Assembly (NCBI GenBank): GCA_019509895.1 | Contig: JAEKLK010000019.1 | Location: 1-7,990 of the forward strand | Length of the DNA: 7,990 bases | Reading direction: 5' to 3' | Source: Betaproteobacteria bacterium | GTDB taxonomy: Bacteria > Pseudomonadota > Gammaproteobacteria > Burkholderiales > SG8-39 | Shown here: one piece after another, positions 1-6,282 of the stretch | How the letters are laid out: each line of letters opens with the position of its first letter | Position numbering within the stretch: position 1 is the stretch's first letter | Made by a program: the position numbers and the translations under genes | Notes under the pieces: model-generated | Database searches by the model: none | Seen by the model: only the letters and a program-made list of their open reading frames with translations | Told to the model about the DNA's origin: nothing

Positions 1-60
1 CAGCGCGCACGCGATCACCAGCAGCAGAAAAATGGTGACAGTCACCATTTTTTTGCTCAT
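1..60 (-). CDS. livM: LivM-type ABC permease, N-terminal 20 codons only
   Basis: The ATG at 60-58 overlaps the livH stop in an ATGA arrangement and is preceded by AGGTGA (plus-strand 68-73) at a 7-base spacing. Only 20 residues lie in the window: a short basic start (MSKK) followed by a hydrophobic stretch (IFLLLVIACAL), as expected for the first membrane helix of a permease. The family call rests mainly on position: in Liv/HAAT operons the second permease, LivM, normally follows LivH. It would pair with LivH to form the membrane channel. The rest of the gene lies beyond the left edge, so no family motif can be checked. A near-perfect palindrome covers codons 2-13 and is listed separately. 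Confidence 0.7.
   Translation of the reverse strand, partial: MSKKMVTVTIFLLLVIACAL
23..57. repeat. Strong palindrome with A and T tracts over the livM start codons
   Basis: Positions 28-39 and 41-52 are perfect 12-base inverted arms around one central base. The core reads ATGGTGAC-A-GTCACCAT, with an A tract on one side and a T tract on the other. After one mismatch (27/53) pairing continues for four more bases (23-26 with 54-57). In livM mRNA this would fold as a stem with a three-base CUG loop followed by five U, the layout of an intrinsic terminator or attenuator. Read on the plus strand it has a T7 tract. It could instead be a dyad operator. The symmetry is seen directly; any function is inferred. 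Confidence 0.6.
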
Positions 61-923
61 ACCCGAGTCACCTGGACGCTGCCGAAGAACCCAGACGGAC
101 GCACGAGCAGCACGCCGACGATCAGCACCAGCGCGACAACCAGCTTCAGCTCGTTGCCGATGACGAAGGCGCCGAGCAGGTTCTCGAGCACGCCGACCAC
201 CAGGCCGCCGACCACCGCACCGCCCGGACTATCGATGCCGCCGAGGAGCGCCGCGGCGAACGCGTAGAGCAGGATGCCGGCCATCATGTTCGGATCGAGA
301 TACACGATCGGCGCCACCATCATTCCCGCCACCGCGCCGACCGCCGCGGCGAGGCCCCAGCCGAGCGCCAGCATCCAGCCGACGCGGATGCCGACGAGGC
401 GGCTGGAGACCGGGTTCTGCGCCGCGGCGCGCATCGCCAGGCCGAGCGGCGTGAAGCGGAAGAACAAGTAGAGGAGCGCAAGCACAATAAGCGTGACCAG
501 CAGCGCGCCCACCTGGTGCGGCGACATGTAGCGGATGCCGAGCGCGCCGGGGAACGGGCTCGGGAAGCTCTTGATGGTGTAGCTGAAGATCCAGCCGGCA
601 ACGCTATTCAGGATGACGAGCAGGCCGATGAACACCACTACCACCGCGAGAACGGGCGCGTTCTCCACCGGGCGGATCACCAGGCGCTCGAGCAGTACGC
701 CGAGCACGAAGGCGATGCCCACGGTCAGGAAGAACGCCGGCCAGTAGCCGAATCCGGCGTTGATCAGGCTCCAGGCGATGTAGGTGGCGAACATTGCCAT
801 CTCGCCCTGCGCGAAGTTCACGAGATGCGTCGCCTGGTAGATCATGACGAGCGCGAGCGCAAGGCTCGCATAGATGCCACCGTTGGAAAGCCCGGCGAGC
901 ACCTGGAGAAGGACGGCTTCCAT
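57..923 (-). CDS. livH: Branched-chain amino acid-type ABC transporter permease LivH
   Basis: A 288-residue inner-membrane permease, the usual LivH length, and one of two membrane subunits of a HAAT importer. Family marks are the NFAQGEMAM segment near the second helix (residues 36-44), the cytoplasmic loop MRAAAQNPVSSRLVGIRV (164-181) that docks the ATPases, GGIDSPGGAVVGG (228-240) and a C-terminal LVRPSGFFG (273-281). Hydrophobic segments fill most of the rest, consistent with about eight helices. The ATG at 923-921 overlaps the livF stop by one base (TGATG). No clear SD precedes it, so translation is probably coupled to livF. The stop overlaps the livM start. The substrate cannot be assigned: relatives carry branched-chain amino acids, amides, urea or aromatic acids. 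Confidence 0.93.
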   Translation of the reverse strand: MEAVLLQVLAGLSNGGIYASLALALVMIYQATHLVNFAQGEMAMFATYIAWSLINAGFGYWPAFFLTVGIAFVLGVLLERLVIRPVENAPVLAVVVVFIGLLVILNSVAGWIFSYTIKSFPSPFPGALGIRYMSPHQVGALLVTLIVLALLYLFFRFTPLGLAMRAAAQNPVSSRLVGIRVGWMLALGWGLAAAVGAVAGMMVAPIVYLDPNMMAGILLYAFAAALLGGIDSPGGAVVGGLVVGVLENLLGAFVIGNELKLVVALVLIVGVLLVRPSGFFGSVQVTRV

Positions 924-1636
924 CAGTAGCCGAGGTAGGCGCGCCGCACTGCGTCGTCGCTCTTGATGTCCGCCGCGCTACCGTGGAGCACCACGCGACC
1001 GGTCTCGATGACGTAGGCGCGTTCGGCGAGATTGAGCGCCATGGCCGCGTTCTGCTCGACCAGCATGAGCGCAACGCCGGATTCGGCGTTGATGGTGCGC
1101 AGGATGGAAAAGAGCTCGCGCACCACCAGCGGCGCGAGGCCGAAGGAGGGCTCATCGAGCAGCATGAGCTTCGGCCTGAGCATCAGCGCCCGCGACACTG
1201 CGAGCATCTGCTGCTCGCCGCCTGAGAGCGTGCCGGCCTGCTGGCGCGAGCGCTCCTTGAGCCGCGGGAAGTAGCCGTAGACGCGCTCGAGGTCCTGCGC
1301 CACCTGCGTCTTGTCGCGGCTCGTGTAGGCGCCCAGGCGCAGATTTTCCTCCGTCGTGAGATGCAGGAAGGTGCCACGCCCATCGGGCACGTGCGCGATG
1401 CCCAGGCGCACGACGTCCTCGGTGCGCCAGCCCTCGATGCGCCGGCCGGCGAAGCGCACTTCGCCCTCGGTGCGCACCATGCCGCAGAGCGCGCGCAGCG
1501 TCGTCGTCTTGCCCGCACCGTTGGCGCCGAGGAGCGCGGTGATCGACTTCTCCTCGAGCCGGAAGTCGATGCCGTGCAGCACGCGCGTCTGGCCGTAGGC
1601 GGCGCGCAGCCCACTCACTTCGAGGAGCGCGCTCAG
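923..1636 (-). CDS. livF: Branched-chain amino acid-type ABC transporter ATPase LivF
   Basis: Cytoplasmic ATPase that powers the importer together with LivG. With the start chosen here it has 237 residues, typical for LivF. Motifs in order: Walker A GANGAGKTT (37-45), the LivF-type PDGRGTF (84-90), signature LSGGEQQMLAVSRAL (137-151), Walker B LMLLDEPSFGLAP (157-169), and VEQN (193-196), where the family normally has Gln instead of the H-loop His. The conventional first start is GTG at 1618-1616, but that would remove the first strand (ALLEVSGL) and has no SD. CTG at 1636-1634 gives the usual MSALLEVSGLRAAYG start, overlaps the livG stop as CTGA, and has GGGAG seven bases upstream. The product identity is very secure; the CTG start is likely but unproven. 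Confidence 0.93.
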   Translation of the reverse strand: MSALLEVSGLRAAYGQTRVLHGIDFRLEEKSITALLGANGAGKTTTLRALCGMVRTEGEVRFAGRRIEGWRTEDVVRLGIAHVPDGRGTFLHLTTEENLRLGAYTSRDKTQVAQDLERVYGYFPRLKERSRQQAGTLSGGEQQMLAVSRALMLRPKLMLLDEPSFGLAPLVVRELFSILRTINAESGVALMLVEQNAAMALNLAERAYVIETGRVVLHGSAADIKSDDAVRRAYLGY

Positions 1637-2412
1637 GCGGGCGCTCCCAGATAGGCCCGCACCAGCTCGGGATGGCTGCGCACCTCCGCCGGCGTGCCTT
1701 CGGCAATGCGCTTGCCGAAGTTGAGCGCCACGACCCAGTCGGACAGGCTCATCAGGAGCTGCATGTGATGCTCCACCACCAGCACCGTCAGCTTCAGCCG
1801 CTCGCGCAAGGTGCGGATCAGCGCGCCGATCGCGCCGACCTCCTCGTGATTGAGGCCGCTCGCCGGCTCGTCGAGCAGCAAGAGCTTCGGCTGCGAGGCG
1901 AGCGCACGCGCGAGCTCCACGCGCTTCTGCGTGCCGAAGGGCAGCGCGGCCACCGGCGCGCCGGCGACACGCTCGAGCCCGAGGAGCGCGATCAGCTCGC
2001 GCGCCTTGTCGCGCGTCTCGGCGTCGGCGCGCACCGCCACCGGCAGGCGCAGCGCGTTGGCAAAGAAGCCGCCGCGGCTTTGCGCGTGTCGCCCGACCAT
2101 GACGTTGTCGAGCACGCTCATCGTGCGAAAGAGCGCGACGTTCTGGAAGGTGCGCCCAATGCCCAGCGTGACGACCTCGTGGCGCGCGAGGCCGAGAAGC
2201 GACGTGCCGTCGAAGCGGATGTCGCCCCGGTCACACGGATAGAGCCGCGAGATGCAGTTGAAGAGGGTGGTCTTGCCGGCGCCGTTCGGGCCGATCAGGC
2301 CGACGATGCGGCCGGGCGCGACGTCGAAGGACACGCCGTCGAGCGCGACGATGCCGCCGAAGCGCACGGCAACATCCTGCACGCGCAGCAGCGCCTGCTC
2401 GGGCTCCGCCAA
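1633..2412 (-). CDS. livG: Branched-chain amino acid-type ABC transporter ATPase LivG
   Basis: Cytoplasmic ATPase partner of LivF and first gene of the minus-strand operon. From the TTG at 2412-2410 it has 259 residues, normal for LivG. Motifs: Walker A GPNGAGKTT (41-49), Q-loop GRTFQN (Gln90), signature variant LPFGTQKRVELARAL (157-171), Walker B LLLLDEPASGLN (177-188), and H-loop His215 in VVEHHM. The C-terminal AEGTPAEVRSHPELVRAYLG is the usual LivG tail. The frame stays open upstream to 2475, but those residues resemble no LivG N-terminus and would overlap fadB. TTG is chosen because AGGAGG lies exactly seven bases upstream. The order G-F-H-M differs from the common H-M-G-F. The family call is secure; the transported substrate is unknown. 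Confidence 0.93.
   Translation of the reverse strand: MAEPEQALLRVQDVAVRFGGIVALDGVSFDVAPGRIVGLIGPNGAGKTTLFNCISRLYPCDRGDIRFDGTSLLGLARHEVVTLGIGRTFQNVALFRTMSVLDNVMVGRHAQSRGGFFANALRLPVAVRADAETRDKARELIALLGLERVAGAPVAALPFGTQKRVELARALASQPKLLLLDEPASGLNHEEVGAIGALIRTLRERLKLTVLVVEHHMQLLMSLSDWVVALNFGKRIAEGTPAEVRSHPELVRAYLGAPA
1644..1648 (-). promoter_or_regulatory. SD supporting the CTG start of livF
   Basis: On the minus strand GGGAG lies seven bases before the CTG at 1636-1634, inside the last codons of livG. No comparable purine run precedes the alternative GTG at 1618, where the upstream bases are CTCCTCGAA. This favours initiation at CTG, coupled to termination of livG. Confidence 0.55.
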
Positions 2413-2416
2413 GGAT

Positions 2417-2427
2417 CCTCCTCCTTT
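2417..2427 (-). promoter_or_regulatory. Strong SD for the TTG start of livG
   Basis: The minus strand reads AAAGGAGGAGG, followed by ATCC and TTG. AGGAGG (2425-2420) is seven bases from the TTG. This near-perfect SD fixes the livG start at 2412 and may offset the weak TTG codon. Confidence 0.8.
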
Positions 2428-2434
2428 GCTTTTA

Positions 2435-2452
2435 ATTCTACCGAGATAGAAT
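2435..2452. promoter_or_regulatory. Divergent promoter/operator candidate: inverted repeat with -10-like arms
   Basis: ATTCTA (2435-2440), six bases, then TAGAAT (2447-2452) form a perfect inverted repeat in the only AT-rich part of the 62-base gap between livG and the fadB-like gene. Each arm reads TAGAAT outward on its own strand, five of six matches to the sigma-70 -10 consensus. Start sites about seven bases beyond each arm would give leaders of about 16 bases on both sides, each containing the SD. No good -35 hexamer is visible on either strand, so an activator may be needed. The same dyad could be a regulator operator. The repeat is seen; promoter activity is inferred. Confidence 0.5.
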
Positions 2453-2474
2453 CGTTCTCCCCTCGGAGACCGCA

Positions 2475-4553
2475 ATGAGCGAAGTCGCTCCCTACGCCGT
2501 CCGCGACGGCGTCGCCGTCATCACGCTGAACAATCCGCCGGTGAACGGGCTGGGCAACGCGCTGCGCGCCGGCATCCTGGCGGGCCTGCAGCGCGCCGCG
2601 GCCGATGCGCAGGTCAAGGCGGTAGTGCTGATCGGCGCCGGCAAGGCCTTTTCAGGTGGCGCCGACATCCGCGAGTTCGGCAAACCGCGCGAGAAGCCCG
2701 ATCTGCCGGACGTCAACGACTTCCAGGATTCGCTCTCGAAGCCCCTGGTCGCCGCGATCAGCGGCTTCGCGCTCGGGGGCGGCCTCGAGCTTGCGCTCGC
2801 CTGCCATTACCGCATTGCCGCACCGAAGGCGCAGCTCGGCCTGCCGGAGGTCAAGCTCGGCATCCTGCCGGGCTCGGGCGGCACCCAGCGCCTGCCGCGC
2901 ATCGTGCCGGTGTCGAAGGCGGTGCAGATGATGACCACCGGCAATCCCATCAGCGCCGAAGAGGCGCTGCAGCTCGGCCTCGTGGACGAGATCGTTCAGA
3001 ACGGCGACCTGCTCGATGCTGCCGTCGTCTATGCCAACAAGCTGGTCGCGGAGCGCAAGCCGCTTCGCCGCATCCGCGACCTGCAGGCGAAGGCCGACGT
3101 CGACCTGAAAAAGGTGCGCGAGGACGTGGCCAAGGCCTCGCGCGGCTATCCCGCGCCGCTCGAGATCGTCGCCTGCGTGGAAGCCGCGGTTTCCAAGCCC
3201 TTCGACGAAGGCCGCAAGGTCGAGCGCGAGCGCTTCGCCCATCTCGTCAACACCACCGAATCGGCGGCGCTGCGCCATGCTTTCTTCGCCGAGCGGCAGA
3301 CCACCAAGATTCCCGACGTACCCGAAGACACACCCGCGCGGCCGATCAAGAAGGCCGCGGTGATCGGCGCGGGCACCATGGGCGGCGGCATCGCGATGTC
3401 GTTCGCGAACGCCGGCATCCCGGTCACCGTCACGGACTCGACGCGCGAGGCGCTCGAGCGCGGATTGCAGCGCATCCGGGAGAACTACGCCGGCACCGTG
3501 CAGAAGGGCCGGCTCAAGCAGGAGGATATGGACAAGCGCATGGCGCTCATCCAGCCGACGACCGATCTCAACGCGGTGCGCGACGCCGACATCGTCGTCG
3601 AGGCGGTGTTCGAGCGCATGGACGTGAAGCAGGAGCTCTTCCGCAAGCTGGACGGCATCGCAAAGCAGGGCGCCATTCTCGCAACCAATACGTCGACGCT
3701 CGACGTCAACAAGATCGCCGAGGCGACCAAGCGCCCGCAGGAAGTGATCGGCACGCACTTCTTCTCGCCCGCCAACGTCATGCGCCTGCTGGAAGTGGTG
3801 CGCGCGGACAAGACCGCGAAGGACGTGCTGGCCACCACGATGAAGCTCGGCAAGACGCTGAAGAAGGTGCCCGTGGTGAGCGGCGTGTGCGACGGCTTCA
3901 TCGGTAATCGCATGCTGGAGAAGTACGTGCAGCAATCGCTTTTCTTGTTGGACGAAGGCGCGACGCCCGCGCAGATCGACGGCGCGCTCGCGAAATGGGG
4001 CATGGCGATGGGTCCGTTCACCATGTATGACATGGCGGGCAACGACATCGGCTGGGAGATCCGTAAGCGCCGCGCGAAAGAGCGGCCGGACTTCGTCTAC
4101 GGCAAGTTCGCAGACCGCATCGCGGAGAAGGGCTGGTTCGGACAGAAGACCGGCCGCGGCTGGTATCGCTACGAGCCGGGTAGCCGCAAGCCGATTCCCG
4201 ACCGCGAGGTCGAGGAGATGCTGTCGCAGTACCGCAAGGACGCCGGCTTCAAGACGCGCGCCATCGCCGAGGAGGAAATAGTAGAGCGCTGCATCTACGC
4301 GCTCGCGAACGAAGGCGCGCACATCCTGGAGGAAGGCATTGCGTTGCGCGCCTCCGACATCGACATGGTGTACCTAACGGGCTACGGCTTTCCGCCCTAC
4401 CGCGGCGGGCCGATGTTCTATGCCGATACGGTCGGCCTCGACAAGGTGCTGGCCGCGATCGAGCGCTTCCAGAAGGGCTACCACGGCGAGCAATGGAAGC
4501 CCGCGCCGCTGCTCGCCAAACTCGCCAAGGCAGGAAAACGATTCAACAGCTAG
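2475..4553 (+). CDS. Multifunctional enoyl-CoA hydratase / 3-hydroxyacyl-CoA dehydrogenase (FadB/FadJ-like)
   Basis: A 692-residue bifunctional enzyme that hydrates 2-enoyl-CoA and oxidises the L-3-hydroxyacyl-CoA with NAD+ to 3-ketoacyl-CoA. The N-terminal crotonase domain (about 1-190) has the oxyanion segment FSGGADIREF (59-68) and both catalytic glutamates: Glu105 in GGGLE and Glu125 in GLPEVKLG. The Rossmann domain starts at VIGAGTMGGGIA (296-307, GxGxxG). The dehydrogenase catalytic pair is His428 (GTHFFSP) and Glu440 (LLEVV), with NTST at 405-408. Two C-terminal dehydrogenase domains follow, including DGFIGNRM (473-480) and GYGFPPYRGGPMFYAD (636-651). The ATG has GGAG (2465-2468) six bases upstream. 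It is somewhat shorter than E. coli FadB, and SPANVM resembles peroxisomal-type MFE more than FadB NPVHRM. Substrate chain length or branching is unknown, so no symbol is given. It is first in the plus-strand unit, with the thiolase two genes downstream. Confidence 0.95.
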   Translation: MSEVAPYAVRDGVAVITLNNPPVNGLGNALRAGILAGLQRAAADAQVKAVVLIGAGKAFSGGADIREFGKPREKPDLPDVNDFQDSLSKPLVAAISGFALGGGLELALACHYRIAAPKAQLGLPEVKLGILPGSGGTQRLPRIVPVSKAVQMMTTGNPISAEEALQLGLVDEIVQNGDLLDAAVVYANKLVAERKPLRRIRDLQAKADVDLKKVREDVAKASRGYPAPLEIVACVEAAVSKPFDEGRKVERERFAHLVNTTESAALRHAFFAERQTTKIPDVPEDTPARPIKKAAVIGAGTMGGGIAMSFANAGIPVTVTDSTREALERGLQRIRENYAGTVQKGRLKQEDMDKRMALIQPTTDLNAVRDADIVVEAVFERMDVKQELFRKLDGIAKQGAILATNTSTLDVNKIAEATKRPQEVIGTHFFSPANVMRLLEVVRADKTAKDVLATTMKLGKTLKKVPVVSGVCDGFIGNRMLEKYVQQSLFLLDEGATPAQIDGALAKWGMAMGPFTMYDMAGNDIGWEIRKRRAKERPDFVYGKFADRIAEKGWFGQKTGRGWYRYEPGSRKPIPDREVEEMLSQYRKDAGFKTRAIAEEEIVERCIYALANEGAHILEEGIALRASDIDMVYLTGYGFPPYRGGPMFYADTVGLDKVLAAIERFQKGYHGEQWKPAPLLAKLAKAGKRFNS

Positions 4554-4559
4554 AGGCGG

Positions 4560-5081
4560 ATGCCGACCATACTCAGCCACGCCGCGGTGCCGCTGGCACT
4601 GCGGCTTGGCGTCGGCGGCAAAGCGGTCCCGGCACGATTGCTGGCCTGCGGAGCGATCGCCTCCATGCTTCCCGATCTGGACGTCGTCGGCATGCGCTTC
4701 GGCGTCGCGTACACCTCGGACTTCGGTCACCGTGGCTTCACGCATTCAATTTTCTTTGCCGCCTTGGTGGCGCTCGCCTGCGCCTGTTTCTATCGGCGGT
4801 TGCGGAGCGGGTTCCTGGGCGCATTCCTATTTCTGTTCGCAGCAATGGCGTCGCATGGGCTGCTCGACACGCTTACCAACGGCGGCAGGGGCATCGAATT
4901 GCTCTGGCCATGGACGAGCGATCGCTATTTCGCGCCGATGCGGCCGATCGAAGTCTCGCCGCTTGGCATTCGCGCGTTTTTGTCGCCGCGGGGCGCGCAA
5001 GTGCTGCAATCGGAGGTAATTTGGGTTTGGCTGCCGGCGCTCGCTGCCGGCCTGGCGCTCCTCGCGGCGCGCCGACGATGA
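4560..5081 (+). CDS. YdjM/DUF457-family membrane-bound metal-dependent hydrolase-like protein
   Basis: A 173-residue protein matching the YdjM (DUF457, PF04307) family: His7 in the N-terminal ILSHA, LPDLD (37-41), HRGFTHS (57-63) and SHGLLDTLTNGG (98-109). His7, Asp39, Asp41, His57, His62, His99 and Asp103 are the likely metal ligands. Hydrophobic stretches near 64-78, 84-98 and 153-170 suggest an inner-membrane protein, and the C-terminus is RRR. The family is annotated as hydrolase by motif; I know of no established substrate. It starts six bases after the fadB-like stop, with a GAGG that overlaps that stop but sits only three bases from the ATG. Hand counts of three lines (4741-4860 and 4921-4980) give 60% GC, below lines sampled in the flanking genes (67-73%), so it may be a later insertion. 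A role in beta-oxidation is not apparent. Confidence 0.85.
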   Translation: MPTILSHAAVPLALRLGVGGKAVPARLLACGAIASMLPDLDVVGMRFGVAYTSDFGHRGFTHSIFFAALVALACACFYRRLRSGFLGAFLFLFAAMASHGLLDTLTNGGRGIELLWPWTSDRYFAPMRPIEVSPLGIRAFLSPRGAQVLQSEVIWVWLPALAAGLALLAARRR

Positions 5082-5089
5082 ATCTGACC

Positions 5090-5096
5090 GAGGAGG
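5090..5096 (+). promoter_or_regulatory. SD deciding the thiolase start
   Basis: GAGGAGG lies seven bases before the ATG at 5104. A competing ATG at 5097, in another frame, touches this SD and could not use it. This places the thiolase start at 5104. Confidence 0.8.
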
Positions 5097-5103
5097 ATGT
5101 GCC

Positions 5104-6282
5104 ATGGAAGCAGTGATTGTCTCGACCGCGCGCACGCCGCTCTGCAAGAGCTGGAAAGGCGCGCTCAACATGACGCACGGCGCCAAGATGGGCGCGCACG
5201 TGGTGCACGCGGCGATGGACCGCGCGAAAGTCGACTGCCAGGAGGTCGACGACGTGATCATCGGCTGCGCCAACCCGGAGGGCGCCACCGGCTGGAACAT
5301 CGCGCGCCAGATCGCGCTGCGCGCCGGCTGCCCTATCACCACCCCCGGCATGACGGTCAACCGCTTCTGCTCCTCCGGGCTGCAGACCATCGCGCTTGCG
5401 GCGCAGCGCATCATCGCCGGCGAGGGCGACATCTTCGTCGCGGGCTGCATCGAGTCGATCTCGCTCGTGCAGAACGAGATGAACAAGCATCATTTCCAGG
5501 ACGAGTGGCTGCACCGGCACAAGCCGGAGATCTACTGGCCGATGCTGCAGACCGCCGAATACGTCGCGCGCCGCTACGAAATCACCCGCGAGGACCAGGA
5601 CCGCTACGGCGTGCAGAGCCAGCAGCGCGCCGCCAAGGCGCGCGCCGAAGGCAAGTTCAAGGACGAGATCGTGCCGATCACCGTGAAGATGAAGGTGATC
5701 GACAAGAATACCGGCCAGGAATCGATGCGCGAGGTGATCGCCTCCGACGATGAAGGCATCCGGCCGGATACCACTTATGAAGGCGTATCGCAGATAAAGC
5801 CGGCGATCGAGGGCGGCGTCATCACCGCCGGCAACGCCAGCCAGTTCTCCGACGGCGCCTCGGCCTGCGTGGTGATGAGCGCCGAGGAGGCGTCGCGCCA
5901 CGGCCTGCAGCCGCTCGGCATCTTCCGCGGCTTCGCGGTCGCCGGCTGCGATCCGAAGGAGATGGGCATCGGGCCGGTGTTCGCCGTGCCGAAGCTCCTC
6001 GAGCAGACCAAGAAGAAGGTCGAGGACATCGATCTCTGGGAGCTGAACGAAGCGTTCGCCGTGCAGGTGCTCTACTGCCGCGACCGGCTGCACATCCCGA
6101 ACGAGCGGCTGAACGTCAACGGCGGCGCCATCGCCCTCGGCCATCCGTACGGCATGAGCGGCTCGCGTCTCGTCGGCCACGCGCTGATCGAAGGCAAGCG
6201 CCGGCGCGCCAAGCTGGTGGTGGTCACCATGTGCATCGGCGGCGGCATGGGCGCGGCCGGCATGTTCGAGGTGGTGAACTGA
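5104..6282 (+). CDS. Acetyl-CoA acyltransferase / thiolase (FadA-like)
   Basis: A 392-residue thiolase, the usual length for the family. It would cleave 3-ketoacyl-CoA with CoA to release acetyl-CoA (or propionyl-CoA), the last step after the fadB-like enzyme. The nucleophile is Cys89 in NRFCSSGLQT. The C-terminal half has NEAFA (315-319), GGAIALGHPYGMSGSR with His347, and the second catalytic Cys377 in CIGGGMGAA. All catalytic residues are present, so it should be active. The degradative role is inferred from the multifunctional enzyme upstream; sequence alone does not exclude a biosynthetic acetoacetyl-CoA thiolase or an aromatic-pathway beta-ketoadipyl-CoA-type thiolase. It lies 22 bases after the DUF457 gene. 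Its TGA overlaps the next ATG by one base, so the binding-protein gene is coupled to it. Confidence 0.94.
   Translation: MEAVIVSTARTPLCKSWKGALNMTHGAKMGAHVVHAAMDRAKVDCQEVDDVIIGCANPEGATGWNIARQIALRAGCPITTPGMTVNRFCSSGLQTIALAAQRIIAGEGDIFVAGCIESISLVQNEMNKHHFQDEWLHRHKPEIYWPMLQTAEYVARRYEITREDQDRYGVQSQQRAAKARAEGKFKDEIVPITVKMKVIDKNTGQESMREVIASDDEGIRPDTTYEGVSQIKPAIEGGVITAGNASQFSDGASACVVMSAEEASRHGLQPLGIFRGFAVAGCDPKEMGIGPVFAVPKLLEQTKKKVEDIDLWELNEAFAVQVLYCRDRLHIPNERLNVNGGAIALGHPYGMSGSRLVGHALIEGKRRRAKLVVVTMCIGGGMGAAGMFEVVN

Noticed and set aside
2435..2452. Assignment of the dyad to PsrA, FadR or LiuR
   Set aside because: The arms do not match the GAAAC-N4-GTTTC type PsrA box, and I cannot tie ATTCTA-N6-TAGAAT to any named regulator.
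2424..2463. -35 elements for the two divergent promoters
   Set aside because: At 15-18 base spacing the best candidates (for example TTGCTT at 2426-2431, spacing 15) match the consensus too weakly to report.
2413..2475. Extension of livG to an upstream TTG at 2475
   Set aside because: The added residues match no LivG N-terminus, would cover the whole promoter gap and overlap the fadB-like start, and the AGGAGG seven bases before 2412 fixes the shorter form.
2652..4322. 556-codon open frame antisense to the fadB-like gene
   Set aside because: It is a mirror of GC-rich codon usage in a clear gene, has Arg/His/Ala-rich low-complexity translation, and shows no domain or proper SD.
4554..5103. 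Terminator or separate promoter between the fadB-like gene and the thiolase
   Set aside because: The gaps (6 and 22 bases) show no stem followed by a T run and no convincing promoter; read-through as one operon is simpler.
5097..5753. Alternative plus-strand frame starting at ATG 5097
   Set aside because: It overlaps the SD itself and lies in another frame over the thiolase; the translation is Arg/Ala-rich without motifs.
6231..6281. Upstream ATG extension of the Bug gene
   Set aside because: It would add an Arg/His-rich stretch before a normal signal peptide; the ATG at 6282 overlaps the thiolase stop as in the other junctions.
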